From Magnolia sinica (lineage: Eukaryota; Streptophyta; Magnoliopsida; Magnoliales; Magnoliaceae), in NCBI RefSeq assembly GCF_029962835.1, contig NC_080577.1, forward strand, positions 682,001 to 746,000: a stretch of DNA of 64,000 bases, read 5' to 3'. The notes beneath the pieces are model-generated. The model was not told the DNA's origin. It was given only the letters and a program-made list of their open reading frames with translations, and ran no database searches. The translations under genes were made by a program, and so were the position numbers. Positions 47,222 through 57,840 of the stretch are shown here, piece after piece; positions within the stretch are counted from its first letter, which is position 1, and the number at the start of each line of letters is the position of its first letter.

Positions 47222-47454
47222 TGGGGTAGTACCTAAACCGCGTCCATTCAGATGACACATGAGCTTTTATCTCTTCCATTTGGGCCGGACGGACCTGTTC
47301 ATGGACACGAGCTACGAGTTGCGTGTTACACAGAACTTGCGTACAGTATAGAAGTCCCTCAACCCACCGCGACGATTGTGTGACATCGACTCAATCCATC
47401 GGTTTCTCCGGCTCATGTCACTATGTTAGTTATGTTAGTATGTTAACACAAAAA

Positions 47455-47790
47455 CAAGGCAGATCAAAAGGTAAGGTGGGCCACCGAAAGAATTAATGGG
47501 TATTGAAGGCTTACAATTGAAACGTTATTGATGCCCATCATGATGTTTATATCCCACCGACCCGTTCACAAGGTGATTCCCACCATGGTGTACGGACAAA
47601 AAAAGAGCCTGATCCAATACTTACGTAGGACCCCAGCTTTTTTATATCATCAAATACTAATATAAGAACTTCCGTAGGACCCCAGCTTTTTTATATCATC
47701 AAATACTAATATAAGCTAGATAATCTGATGGACGGAGTGAATTTCACGCCAAAGCTAATCTTATGAACGGAGTGGATATCACGCAACGCG
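47455..47790. repeat. diverged partial foldback copy with a 49-bp tandem duplication
   Basis: Core words remain ('aaggtaaggtgggccacc', 'gatgcccatcatgatg'). 47624-47666 and 47673-47715 are identical 43-mers beginning cgtaggaccccagc, a recent local duplication. Confidence 0.7.
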
Positions 47791-47794
47791 TATT

Positions 47795-48325
47795 GGACAC
47801 GTATTGCATACTGAACCCGCGACGACCGCCGTTGCTACTGATCGGTGATATGTGGGATCCACCATGATATATGTTTCTTATCCACGCCGTCCATTCATTT
47901 TTCCAGCTCATTTTAGGTCATGAACCCAGAAATGATACCGATCCAAAATTTCGGGTGGACCACACCACAGGAAAACGGTGTTGATTGAACGTCCACCATT
48001 AAAAACTTCCTAGGGCCCTCTGAAATTTTATTTATCATCCAAGCCGTTAAATAGGTTACACATACCTGGATGAAGTTAAATAAGAAATATAGGTTGATCC
48101 AAAACTTTTCTGACCCCAAAGAAGTTTTTAATAGTTGACGTTCAATCACCACTGTTTTTTTGGTGCGGTCCACCTGAGATTTTATCAATCTAATTTACGG
48201 GTTCGTCATTGAAATGATCTCGGAAAATGAATGGACGGCGTGGATAAAAGAGATACATCATTGTGAGACCCACGGAGCACCGAGCAGTAGCTACATCAGT
48301 GCGGGTCAGTATGCAATCCATTTCC
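47795..48325. repeat. full copy of the main foldback family, 'attgcatactgaacccgc' tips
   Basis: Left 'cgtattgcatactgaacccg' and right 'gcgggtcagtatgcaatcc' are inverted. The core arms lie between, with 'gtgggatccaccatgat' and 'atcattgtgagaccca'. No clear target duplication. Confidence 0.8.
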
Positions 48326-48364
48326 AGCCATATCCAATCCCCGTTGCACACAATCGGATCCGGT

Positions 48365-48910
48365 CCTCGTTGGACGCAGATTGTGTCCTGCCCCTGCACG
48401 GACGGACGCTCTATGCGGCCGACTGTGAAGTATCCTTTTATCAACTCTGTCCATTCATCTTTTATGATCATTTGAAGGTATAAAATAATAATAATAATAA
48501 AAGATTAAGATTCAAGAATCAAGTGGACCACACCACGTGTAGCAGCGATGATAATAATTCCTACTGTTGAAACCTTCCAAGGGCTCACCGTATTTTTTAT
48601 TTGCCATCCAACCTGTTAATACGGTAAAATAAACCAGGATGAAGGGAAAACACAAATATCAATTTGATCAAAACTTATGCTGCTCCCAAATTTTTTTTTA
48701 TAACGGTGGTTGTTCAATCCGCACTGCGTGGTCCACTTGATCTTTAAATCTACCTCAATTTTTACTCTTATATACTTAAATGTTCCGTAAAAAATGAATG
48801 AACGGTGTAAAGAAAACATATATATCACGGTGCCCCAAAGAGCCCCTGGCAGGAATGAGTCTGTCCCGATAGGAGCAGGACGGCTCGTTCGCTCTCGGTC
48901 GTCCTTGATA
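48365..48910. repeat. full copy of the main foldback family
   Basis: Left part 'cctgcccctgcacggacgg', core words 'aagtggaccacaccacgtg', and right arm 'tggtccacttgatctt', 'aatgaatgaacggtgtaaag', ending near 'gtcccgataggagcagga'. It starts about 40 bases after the previous copy and in the same orientation. Confidence 0.7.
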
Positions 48911-48984
48911 TTTTCCTGCACCGCCAACTTGGCCTGCACACCCACACAAGTGTCAGAAACCCTCCCAGACAAACGCAAGTAGAT

Positions 48985-49755
48985 TATAAAAATAATCTCG
49001 TACGTGGTAAAAAAGAAACTTGTGTAAGATCGAATCCATCCATCAGACGATGCCCATTATCTAGATTCTATGATATAAAATTTATCTCGATATTATAATT
49101 AATTGGGGCACACATATCCATATACTTACGTTCAATTTATAATGACCGTTCCTTTTTTTAAAACAAGTTTAACCGTACATGTTTAGAATTTCATTATGAT
49201 TTTTTTAATTATAGATTCTAAATAGCAAATATACTAATCAGTGGTTCTGTTCTTGATTCGTGTGGTTATTTCCTAGGTGTGACGCGATCTCATTCAGAAA
49301 CTACACGCGACGCGAGTGAATTTAATCAACCCTCTATGTAACTGGCCAATTTATGATACACGGCGGCCATATTTTCACAGAATACATGGGTTCTCTGGTT
49401 CGGACAAATGGGCCTATGTTTGATTAATCCATACTGTTCATATCTTTTTTCTCACTAAGGATGGATCAATGAGTGGATTAATCTCTCCCTTTATTATCTC
49501 TAGATAGACGGCTAAGGGGAGAAACACAGCTGATGCCCATCTGAAAAAGATAACACTGGTGGCCGGGATCCCCAATATTTTGGGGGGAATGTCTACAGTG
49601 GGACTCAACAGACCAATGGTATGGATTGCGGAGCCATGGACAACTCTGCAAAGATGGTACAGTGCGATGGTGGGCCGCGTACAACCAAGCGAAGCATCAC
49701 TGCCCCACCATCGTTAGATATTTTTAGCGGCCAGAAGACTAACAACCGTTCGCAC
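48985..49755. other. intergenic, no gene seen
   Basis: Non-coding. The minus-strand frame at 49478-49684 has no domain. Confidence 0.4.
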
Positions 49756-49764
49756 CCACGCGTA

Positions 49765-50275
49765 TGCGACGGGACCCAGTCGCGGCCTCCGGTACCCTGA
49801 CTCTTTAGGGATCACCGTGATATGTATTTTATCCACTCCGTACATCCGTTTTTTCAACTAATTTTAGAACATGAGCCATAAAATTAGATAGAAAAAATCT
49901 AAAGTGGAACACACCATCACTTGAAATAATTGGAATTGAACGGTCACCGTTAAAAACTTCTTTGGGGCCACAAAAGTTTTGGATCGAGCTGATATTTGTG
50001 TTTTCTCCTCATCCAGGTCTTTGTGACCTAATGAACAAGTTGGATGGCAAATAAAAATCGTGGTAGGCGCTAGGAAGGTTTCAATGGTAAGTGTCATTAT
50101 CCACACTGTTTCCATTGGTGTGGTACAATTGGGATTTTGATCTATCTCATTTATGACATCTCGTTCTAAAATTATCTGTAAAAACTGATGGACGGTGTGG
50201 ATGAAACAAATACATTACAGTGATACCCTAAGAGTCGCGTCAAAGGGTTCCCAGGAATTCCGCATCCTTCACATA
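49765..50275. repeat. full copy of the main foldback family
   Basis: Left 'ccctgactctttagggatc' and right 'gtgataccctaagagtcgc' are inverted. Core arms 'gtggaacacaccatcac' and 'ctgatggacggtgtgg' lie between. It is the last copy before the desaturase promoter. Confidence 0.75.
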
Positions 50276-50546
50276 GTAACACCCGCTGTATAAGACTTAG
50301 CTCCGGACAATCCACAACAGTTGAATAAATTTTGGTCATGGAACGTGAATCGCTGGCATCTTTAATTATAACAGTGGGGTTCGGAGGTCATATGTCTCAT
50401 CGGATCATAGAATAGTGGACGTTAGAAAGCTCGGGACCCACAAGATGAACGGCCAAGTTCCTTCCGCGAGCTACAAATTGGAATACTCCTGCGATTCCAG
50501 TGATTTTACTATTTCGGTATTAAAAAATAAAAGAAGATTCTGTGGC

Positions 50547-50817
50547 GAGAAAATTACCCCTGTAAATGCTACCTTTTATCCAGCGTCTTTTATAAAAGTA
50601 CAAAACTTACCTTCCCAACTTAGACCTTTCACGTACGGACAGAGCATTTAGGACGAAAATACCCCTGCTTTTCACATGCATTGCACGTACGGACAGGGTT
50701 ATTTTCGTCCTCAAATGTTCTGTCCGTACGTACAAGGTCTAAGTTGGGAATGTAAGTTTTGTACGGTTCATAAAAGACGCTGGATAAAAGATGGCGTTTA
50801 CATTGATAATTTTCTTG
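50547..50817. mobile_element. near-perfect palindromic MITE in the desaturase upstream region
   Basis: A 271-bp inverted repeat. Left-arm words 'ccttttatccagcgtctttt', 'acaaaacttacc', 'cccaacttagacct' and 'gtacggacagagcattt' reappear inverted as 'aaatgttctgtccgtac', 'aggtctaagttggg', 'gtaagttttgt' and 'aaaagacgctggataaaag'. The loop is near 50680. Flanks tctgtggc (50539-50546) and tccgtggc (50818-50825) match at 7 of 8. High arm identity implies it is young. It ends about 580 bp before the desaturase ATG. Superfamily (hAT or MULE) is not settled. Confidence 0.85.
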
Positions 50818-50899
50818 TCCGTGGCTGAGTCCTGAATGCGTCTGGCTGTTGAGGTAATCTCCATCTTTATAATCCCGCCAAACCCGCCAAACCTGCAAC

Positions 50900-51400
50900 A
50901 ACCATACTCACAGAGAAAAGAAAAGAAAGGAAACCCATCTTTCTCTCCGCCCGCACAGAGGGACAGCATCTTTTCATATCCCAGTTTTCTCTTTCCCTCA
51001 AAGGGCTTCCTTTCATCGAAATTCCCACAAAATAAAGAAAAAGGAGAAGAAGAGAAAGGTTTTAGATCTTTTCTGGGCTTTCTCTTCCTTCCATTTTCTG
51101 CTCTCCTCTCTTTCAGTTCTTAGAGAAGGAGATATAGAGAGAGGAGGATTTCAAATCTCGTGGTTGTTGTTATTTATCTATTATTTTTCAGTTTATTGGG
51201 TTTTTTATTTTTGTGAACTGCCCATTATATAGAGAAAGAGGAAGAAAGAAGAAGAGGGTTTCAGATCTTCTGTGTTTTCCTTTTTTACATTTTCTATATA
51301 AGGAAGAAAGGAGTTTCAGATCTATTTCGTTTTAGGAAGAAAGGAGTTTCAGATCTATTTCGGTTTTCTTTATTGTTTTTGTTTTTTTCATTAAATAGCC
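50900..51400 (+). promoter_or_regulatory. promoter and leader of the desaturase gene
   Basis: A purine/pyrimidine-asymmetric region with CT-rich and GAAGAAGAG-rich blocks, typical of a plant 5' leader. A motif of the form TTTCAGATC or TTTTAGATC recurs (about 51060, 51260, 51314, 51347). No clear TATA box was chosen. A leader intron cannot be excluded. The 95-codon frame at 50836-51123 looks accidental. Confidence 0.5.
51301..51362. repeat. 33-bp tandem duplication in the desaturase leader
   Basis: 51301-51329 and 51334-51362 are identical 29-mers beginning aggaagaaaggag and including tttcagatctatttcg, just 39 bases upstream of the ATG. Confidence 0.95.
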
Positions 51401-52744
51401 ATGGTGGAAGAGAATAGAAAGTACATTTCCACGGAAGAGCTCCGAAAGCACGACAAGCCGGATGATGTTTGGATCTCGATCCAGGGCAAGGTCTATGATG
51501 TCACGGCATGGGTGAAAGATCACCCAGGCGGCGAACTCCCCCTCATCAATCTCGCCGGGCAAGATGTCACCGATGCATTTGTCGCCTATCATCCGGGCAC
51601 CGCCTGGAAATACCTTGATCGTTTCTTCATTGGGCACCACAAAGATTACCGCGTCTCTGATGTCTCCAAGGATTACCGTAAGCTCGTCGCTGAATTCTCC
51701 AAATTGGGTTTTTTCGAAAAGAAAGGGCATGGGGTTGCCACTGCCATCTGTTCGTTGATCCTCATGTTTTCTATCTGTATCTATGGTGTTGTGGAGTCTG
51801 AGAATTTCTGGGTTCATTTGGGTTGTGCTGCATTAATGGGGTTCCTTTGGATTCAATGCGGTTGGGTCGGACATGATGCGGGTCATTACAATATTATGAC
51901 GAGTGCAGGAATCAACCGATTCATGCAGGTCTTTACAGGTAACTGCATGACTGGAATCAGCATTGGATGGTGGAAGAGAAATCACAATGCCCACCACATC
52001 GCCTGCAACAGCTTGGATTTTGATCCAGACCTTCAGCACATACCTCTTTTTGTTGTCTCAAACAAATTCTTCAATTCCCTGACCTCTTGTTACTATGATA
52101 GGAAGATGAAATTTGATGCGGTTGCTCGATTTTTCGTCAGTTACCAGCATTGGACTTTCTACCCCGTCATGTGTTTTGCTCGAATCAATCTCTTTGCTCA
52201 ATCTGTTCTGCTGTTGCTGTCAAATAAAAAGGTCCCTGACAGAGGCCAGGAGATTTTGGGGATCATCATCTTTTGGATCTGGTATCCTATCCTTGTCTCA
52301 TTTCTACCGAATTGGGGCGAGAGGTTGATGTTTGTTGCTGTGAGTTTTGGTGTCACAGGAATTCAGCATGTTCAGTTCACTCTCAACCATTTCTCCACCC
52401 ATGTTTATGTGGGACCGCCTTGTGGAAACGATTGGTTTGAGAAGCAGACAAAGGGTACCCTTGACATCGATTGCCCTTCTTGGATGGATTGGTTCCATGG
52501 GGGATTGCAGTTTCAGATCGAGCACCATCTATTCCCTCGGTTGCCTCGATGCCATTTTAGGAAGATTAAGCCTATCGTGAAGGCTCTTTGCAAGAAGCAC
52601 AACTTGCCTTACACAGACCCGTCATTTTGGCAGGCAAACGTGATGACTGTTGGTACTCTTAGGAATGCGGCATTGCAGGCTCGAGACATCACCAAACCAG
52701 TCCCCAAGAATTTGGTCTGGGAAGCTGTTAACACCTATGGTTGA
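51401..52744 (+). CDS. sphingolipid delta-8 desaturase (cytochrome b5 fusion)
   Basis: A complete single-exon protein of 447 residues. The N-terminal cytochrome b5 domain has the heme-binding HPGG at residues 41-44 and a second histidine ligand candidate at 64 (YHPGT). The desaturase domain has the three histidine boxes: HDAGH (158-162), HNAHH (195-199) and QIEHH (372-376), the last with Gln in place of the first His as in all front-end desaturases. Hydrophobic segments near 113-132, 136-155, 283-305 and 308-320 fit an ER membrane protein. Plant members of this length and motif set insert the delta-8 double bond (cis or trans) in the long-chain base of ceramides and glucosylceramides, taking electrons through the fused b5 domain. 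Which isomer predominates cannot be read from the sequence. The start ATG lies in a favourable context (gccATGG). All key residues are present, so the gene looks functional. Confidence 0.96.
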   Translation: MVEENRKYISTEELRKHDKPDDVWISIQGKVYDVTAWVKDHPGGELPLINLAGQDVTDAFVAYHPGTAWKYLDRFFIGHHKDYRVSDVSKDYRKLVAEFSKLGFFEKKGHGVATAICSLILMFSICIYGVVESENFWVHLGCAALMGFLWIQCGWVGHDAGHYNIMTSAGINRFMQVFTGNCMTGISIGWWKRNHNAHHIACNSLDFDPDLQHIPLFVVSNKFFNSLTSCYYDRKMKFDAVARFFVSYQHWTFYPVMCFARINLFAQSVLLLLSNKKVPDRGQEILGIIIFWIWYPILVSFLPNWGERLMFVAVSFGVTGIQHVQFTLNHFSTHVYVGPPCGNDWFEKQTKGTLDIDCPSWMDWFHGGLQFQIEHHLFPRLPRCHFRKIKPIVKALCKKHNLPYTDPSFWQANVMTVGTLRNAALQARDITKPVPKNLVWEAVNTYG

Positions 52745-53215
52745 AGCTTTACAGGACTGTTCTTGCAGCGATGAGACCCACTTTCACGGGAATTTTCTTT
52801 TCTCGAATGGCTAGTCTATTCATCTTGATAGAGAGGATCATCTTCGGTGGGGCGCATCAGTTATCTGTTTATTGCTTTCTTTAGTTTCAGGCAACCGTTC
52901 TTATGAATATAGTATCATAGTTTCGGCCTGCTCTTTGGATAGAGATTATGAACTATTTACACGTTTGTTTTTCGGATCATAATATAGTTCCTCTTTCTTT
53001 TGCAATTGTCGCTATGGATATCTATTTCATTTGAGGAAAAAGTATTTAGCTGAAGGTTACTTATGGTTTTCCGTATGTTGCAATGCAGTTGAATTCTCTT
53101 TGGATAGCATTGGAGTTTTTTGGGCTTTTCGTACTTTAATTTCTTTTTATGTATTTGAGTTGGGTGGGATGCTGCATTCTTGCCTAAACCAATGAAGTTA
53201 AGATTAAAACAAAAA
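52745..53215 (+). other. 3' UTR and flank of the desaturase gene
   Basis: T-rich sequence without an ORF on the plus strand; 'aatgaagttaagattaaaac' and an A-run at 53210-53223 end the interval. No canonical AATAAA was found close to the stop, so the cleavage site is unclear. Confidence 0.45.
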
Positions 53216-53370
53216 AAAAAAAAGGATTTGGAGCCTTTTGTCTCAATGATAAATGCTAGTTTGTGGATAGCTTGTCTACAGGTCCTCGAATGTTCCAACT
53301 GCATCCTCGTCATTGACATGCCTGTAGATTCCCCCCTGAATCAACATTAGAACCTCTATGTGATGTGGTC

Positions 53371-53700
53371 TGGCGGAGCGGTCTTACCTATTTACTGCTG
53401 AATTGGGTATTTTTAGCCTATGCTTGGAGAGGGGCATTTGACCATGAACTCTATGGATGAATGAAGCAAGAAAAGCCTCCATTCGGCGGAGATTTCTTAC
53501 ATATTTACTACTGAATTGGGTATTTTTTAGCCTATGTTTGGAGAGGGGCATCTGACCATCAACTCTATTATGGATGGATAAGTAAGAAAAGCCTCTTATC
53601 AGCAGAGAGGCCTTGCGTATTTACTGCTGAATTGGGTATTTTTAGCCTTTGTTTGGAGAGTGGCATTTGACCATGAACTCGAAGGATGAATGATGAATAT
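53371..53700. repeat. three-copy tandem repeat of about 115 bp
   Basis: Units at about 53371-53483, 53484-53599 and 53600-53700 share 'tatttactgctgaattggg', 'tttttagcctatg', 'ttggagaggggcat' and 'gaccatgaactct'. The second unit is the most diverged. About 630 bp downstream of the desaturase stop. Confidence 0.9.
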
Positions 53701-53936
53701 CTAGCTGAATTGTATGATAGGATTCATTTTCCAGTGCATTCTGGACATGTGATTCCAGATAGCATTCACATGAACTCAGGTAACAGGAAAGCAGGATCAT
53801 TTCTTTCCAAATTGGCCATGTTTGTAGTAAAATTTGTTCTACTTGTAGTAAAGTAGTTTTGTGAAGTTGAACCCTAACCTTCTAAAGGATAGTTGTATCA
53901 TGTTTACATTGAGCTGAATAGAGTCAAGTAGTTTTG

Positions 53937-54070
53937 TGAAGTTGGGTTCCAGTCCTTGCCCGACTAGTAGACTGTTTTAACACGAGGTCTTGGGTTTGAA
54001 ACCCATAGGTGGTGAAATCCCACTACGGTGTGTGTGGGTGCATGTGTAAATTTTTTTTTTTTTTTTTTTA
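53937..54070 (+). mobile_element. SINE-like module, copy 1
   Basis: 'gttccagtccttgcccgac' start, B-box-like sequence, 'ggtgtgtgtgggtgcatgtg' near the end and a T-run tail. The arrangement resembles a tRNA-derived plant SINE. An A box was not securely identified. Confidence 0.5.
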
Positions 54071-54176
54071 AAAGAAAAAAAAGGGTAGTTTTGTAAAGTT
54101 GAACCCTAACCTTCTAAAGGATAGTTGTATCATGTTAGGTTTTACATTAAGCTTAATAAAGTTTCAAGTAGTTTTG

Positions 54177-54307
54177 TGAAGTTGCGTTCCAGTCCTTGCC
54201 CGAGTAGTAGACTCTGAGGAGTTTCAACAAGTGGTCTTGGGTTCGAAACCCATAGGTGACGGTGTGTGTGGCGGGTGCGTGTGTAAATTTATTATTTTTT
54301 TTTTTTA
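54177..54307 (+). mobile_element. SINE-like module, copy 2
   Basis: Same organisation as copy 1 but with the better B-box match gttcgaaaccc. It lies at the same relative place in the tandem unit, so it arose by duplication and not by a second insertion. Confidence 0.5.
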
Positions 54308-54420
54308 AAGAAAGAAAAAAGTAGTTTTGTGAAGTTGAACCCTAACCTTCCAAAGGATAGTTGTATCATGCTAGGTTTTACATTGAGTTGAATAGAGTAC
54401 ACGCTCTGGTGTAGACTGGT

Positions 54421-54540
54421 GTGTGTACATGATCTGCGCTTCCATCATATTGTCTTTACCTTGCAAACTTTGCCAGTAGTGTGTGTACATGATCTGCGCT
54501 TCCATCATATTGTCTTTACCTTGCAAACTTTGCCAGTAGC
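54421..54540. repeat. 60-bp tandem duplication
   Basis: 54421-54480 and 54481-54540 differ only at the last base. Unit starts gtgtgtacatgatctgcgct. Very recent duplication, or possible assembly artefact. Confidence 0.97.
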
Positions 54541-54679
54541 CAAAAAGTTGGAAAAAAAAAAAAAAAAACACACAAGGTGCATGTAATCACGTCGTGTGAA
54601 AGCTTCAGTCCTTTCGACATGTGAAAGCTTTTCTTTTCACAAAGGGTTGCTTACGTGGCAGACCTCTCCTTTTCTGTAA

Positions 54680-54960
54680 TACAACTAGGTCCACCGTGAT
54701 GTGTATTTGCTATCCAACTTGTTCATAAGGTTACACAAACATTGATTAATGAAAATCATAAATATCAACTTGATCCAAAACTTTGATGGCCCTCAAGAGG
54801 TTTTCAGTGGTAGGCATACAATCTTCATTGTTTCCTGTGATGGAGTGGTCCAGTTGAGCTTTGGATCTACCTCATTTTTTAGCTCATTCCTTAAAATGAT
54901 TTAGAGAAATGGATATAAGGCGTGGATAAAACAAAAAACATCATGGTGGGGCCCATAGAG
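54680..54960. repeat. right half of a main-family foldback
   Basis: Begins 'ccaccgtgatgtgtatttgc' and runs through 'tggtccagttgagctttgg' to 'catcatggtggggcccata'. The outer left arm is missing. Confidence 0.65.
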
Positions 54961-55194
54961 CTTTGCTACTTATATACCTTATGGAGGTTGGTGCTGTGTT
55001 CTATACTACACCATCCAAGTCCTTTTTCAATATATCAGTGTTCTCTTGAAACCTGTGTGGGACCGACATTAACCCATGATTTATTATTTTTAATTTTTAC
55101 TGGCCCCACCATGTACACTCCCATGCCAGTGTAAAACTAACAATGAAGATGATCTTTAATTCGGGGGAGGGGCACATCTAAGGAATTGGGAGAG

Positions 55195-55460
55195 AGAGGT
55201 CCACCCTCGATTTTTACCGGGCTGGCTGTGACGAGTGTGTAAAATCCACTCCAATCATTAAATGCCATACCAAATGCTAGGCACGGGGCCTGAAAATCCT
55301 AGTCACATGTGATTCAAGTGGGCCACACTAAGGAAAAGAGTTTGGAGGGTGAACTTTCCCGTTACACTGTTTCCAATCACGTGGTTGACATAAACCATGG
55401 ATAGGGCCGATTTTTAGGCCCCAAGTCTAAAATGGTGTGCCACATCTCATGGTCGGGGAA
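55195..55460. repeat. foldback copy, second family
   Basis: Left 'gtgtgtaaaatccactcc', centre 'caagtgggccacactaagg' and 'gttacactgtttcc', right 'caatcacgtggttgac' and 'gatttttaggcccc'. Same family as 5625-5975. Confidence 0.5.
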
Positions 55461-55464
55461 ATCC

Positions 55465-56580
55465 GAAGCATTAATTATTCTCTAATTAGGTGTACTAGTT
55501 GTACTAACAGATAGTTGCGTGTGAGCATTTCTTATATATGTGTGTTCTTAAAGCAAGAGAAAATCTTAATATAATACCATCTATTATTTATAATCCTAGT
55601 AATCTGATCTACTAAATTATGAAGAATGAAAAAAATATCCTTGAATCCCACCGCAACCAAGTAAGCTCTATGTAAATTGGTCAAAGCTTACACAAACAAT
55701 AACCAAATAGCAAGTTCTTAGGCTTGTTTGAAAGCCAATTTAATAGGCCTTAAAAATGAGGCCATTTTTATGTCATTTGGACATCATTTGATATATGAAA
55801 AGTGGCCCACCAAATACGTGATGAAACAATAAAGGAAAAACTAATTCAACCAAACTCTCAACTCTAACAGCTAAATATACCATTAGAAATGTAGTACATG
55901 ACACCCTTTAAGACCACTGGTTTCACACGTTAAGACCATCGGTTTTTCATCATATCAATGTAGACTCTTAAAGTTGTTCAAATCTTAATTTAGAGGGTTG
56001 GATGGTCTAGGTCTTCTTTGATCAGGACCCTTGGGATGGGTTTGATCTTTGATTGGTCAACTTGTCTGGCCTAATGCATCATAGTGCAGTGTGATTGCAC
56101 TGCATATTTCTTTTTTTCTTTTTTAAAATCTTTATCAAAGATACCACTATGCCCATTTCCTTTGCATCTTCGTAGGAGTTCATGCGGATGGCCTAGGCTC
56201 AAGTCTGGCTGATGCATGCGTTTGAATTCCAAGGCCACCAAAAAGAAATATGGAACAAAAAAGAGTAGGATTTTTAAATGAGGAAAACAACTAGCTTTAC
56301 TCATTGAGTCCTTGTTTGGAATAAAAAATAATTAAATTTGGTGACATTTTTGATAATTGAATGACTTTTATTGCTTTTAAACAAATCTATCTGTACTAGC
56401 TTTATTTAGAAATTTGGATTTTCCCCAAAATCCGTGAATCCAGGACCACGAGGGTGTGAATTTGAACCACAAATTTAACAACTTCTCAGGAAAAAACAAA
56501 CATGGAAGATTTTAAATCATGGATCTTCACAAATTCCTGGCCTCAAACGGTCCTTACAAACGAATATCTTCCTAAATGAG
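55465..56580. other. no gene; one MITE-like segment
   Basis: 56308-56565 begins 'gtccttgtttggaat' and ends 'cctcaaacggtccttac', roughly inverted, a small nonautonomous element. The rest is AT-rich with no gene. Confidence 0.35.
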
Positions 56581-56589
56581 AGGGGCTGA

Positions 56590-57120
56590 TGTTTTCCACA
56601 AGCGGACCGACTCCTGCAACCGCCTTAATCGGTCCAGACAGGGCTATGTGGGGCCATCCTGATTTATGGGTTTTATCCGTGTCATCTATCCATTCTTTCA
56701 GATCATTTTAGGGTATAAGATTAAAAGTGAGGTATGTTCTAGGCTCAAGTGGACCATACTATGGGGATTAAACGCCTACCATTAAAAACTTCCTAGGAGC
56801 CGCAAAAGTTTTGGATCAAGCTGATATTTGTGTTTTCACTTCATCCAGTTATATCTGGCCTTTTCAACAGGTTGGATGGAAAATAAATATCATGGTAGGC
56901 CCTAGGAAGGTTTCAACGGTGGGCATCATTATCACCGCTGCTTCCTATAGTGTGGTCCACATGAACCTTGGATCTGCTTCATTTTTTAGTTGATATCCTA
57001 AAATTATCTTCCAAAATAGATAAACGGAGTGGATAAAATTTATAAATCATGGTGGGCCACACAGAACCCCTTCCTGGACCGATTATCATGTAGGCGGTGG
57101 CAGAACGCAAGTCTCCTTCC
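56590..57120. repeat. full copy of the main foldback family, 'ggtccagacagggc' tips
   Basis: Left 'accgccttaatcggtccag', right 'ctggaccgattatcatg' and 'taggcggtggc' are inverted, with core arms between. The copy near 42605 shares the 'cagggc' part of its tip. Confidence 0.8.
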
Positions 57121-57124
57121 GATT

Positions 57125-57440
57125 TTTCGTGGAAAAGTCAGAGAGAGAAGAAGTGAGCAAGTGATTATCCTAACTTGTGGCTAAGAAGATCCTCAGATCT
57201 TGATACTAAATTCAACGGTGTTACGATTACTTGCTTCGATGGGTGAGGCTGACAGAAGGAGGTGCATGGAAGGATCGATCATTCCCAAAACCGAGGTCAA
57301 AGTTTCAAACCAGAGAACCAAACTATCCAATCATAGTGACTCTCGGTTCAAACCCAAGTCAAGCACACAGCGTCCTGCTAAAACATTGAACGGAATGAGA
57401 GCGGATTTGGTGAGGCCCACGAAACAACCACGACTTCGGT
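57125..57440. other. no recognised gene
   Basis: Part of an open frame (57200-57586) of 128 codons that runs on into foldback sequence. No domain is recognisable. Its basic, Ser/Lys-rich composition could be a decayed host exon but I cannot support a gene. Confidence 0.3.
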
Positions 57441-57444
57441 ATGG

Positions 57445-57840
57445 CTGTGACCGTGGGGGCCACCTTGATGTATGTGTTGTATATCCACTCTGTCCATCCG
57501 TTTTTTTCACCTCATTTTATAATATAAGCCCAAAAATGAGGCAGATCCAAATCTCAGATGGACCACACCATAAGAAACAGTGGTGATTGAATTCCTGTGG
57601 GCCATAAAAGTTTTGGATCAAGTTGACATTTTTGTTTTCCCTTTTATCTAGGTCTGTGTGATCTTATCAATAGGTTAGATGGCAAATAAACATGATGGTG
57701 GGCCATAGAAAGTTTTTAATGGTGGGCGTTCAATCACCACGGTCTCCTATGCTTCGTTTTTGTGGTCCACCTCAGATTTGGCTCCTTAAAATTAGGTAAA
57801 ACATAGATATAAACCAAATCAAGATGGACTCTAAAGTTTT
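57445..57840. repeat. nearly full copy of the main foldback family
   Basis: Left 'gtgggggccaccttgatg', 'atggaccacaccataag', then the inverse arm 'gggcgttcaatcaccac', 'tttgtggtccacctcag'. The outer right tip is missing. Confidence 0.7.

Larger units (their letters stand above)
53853..54400. repeat. tandem repeat of about 235 bp carrying a SINE-like module
   Basis: Starts of three units at 53853, 54085 and 54321 share 'gtagttttgtgaagttgaac', 'cctaaccttctaaagg' and 'atagttgtatcatg'. The first two full units each contain a SINE-like stretch with a pol III B-box-like gggtttgaaaccc (53992-54004) or gttcgaaaccc (54241-54251) and end in 'gtgtaaat' plus a T-run. The third unit is truncated. Confidence 0.85.

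Noticed and set aside
50836-51123. 95-codon plus-strand frame upstream of the desaturase
   Set aside because: Low-complexity Lys/Ser/Phe/Pro composition from the CT- and GA-rich leader; no family match that I know.
51332-51817. 161-codon minus-strand frame opposite the desaturase
   Set aside because: It is the antisense shadow of the strongly supported cytochrome b5 domain coding sequence.
53371-54540. CRISPR-like array of repeats
   Set aside because: Repeats are head-to-tail without unique spacers, in a plant nuclear setting; ordinary tandem duplication.
57200-57586. 128-codon frame as a host gene
   Set aside because: Its second half is foldback repeat sequence and the first half has no recognisable domain or splice sites.
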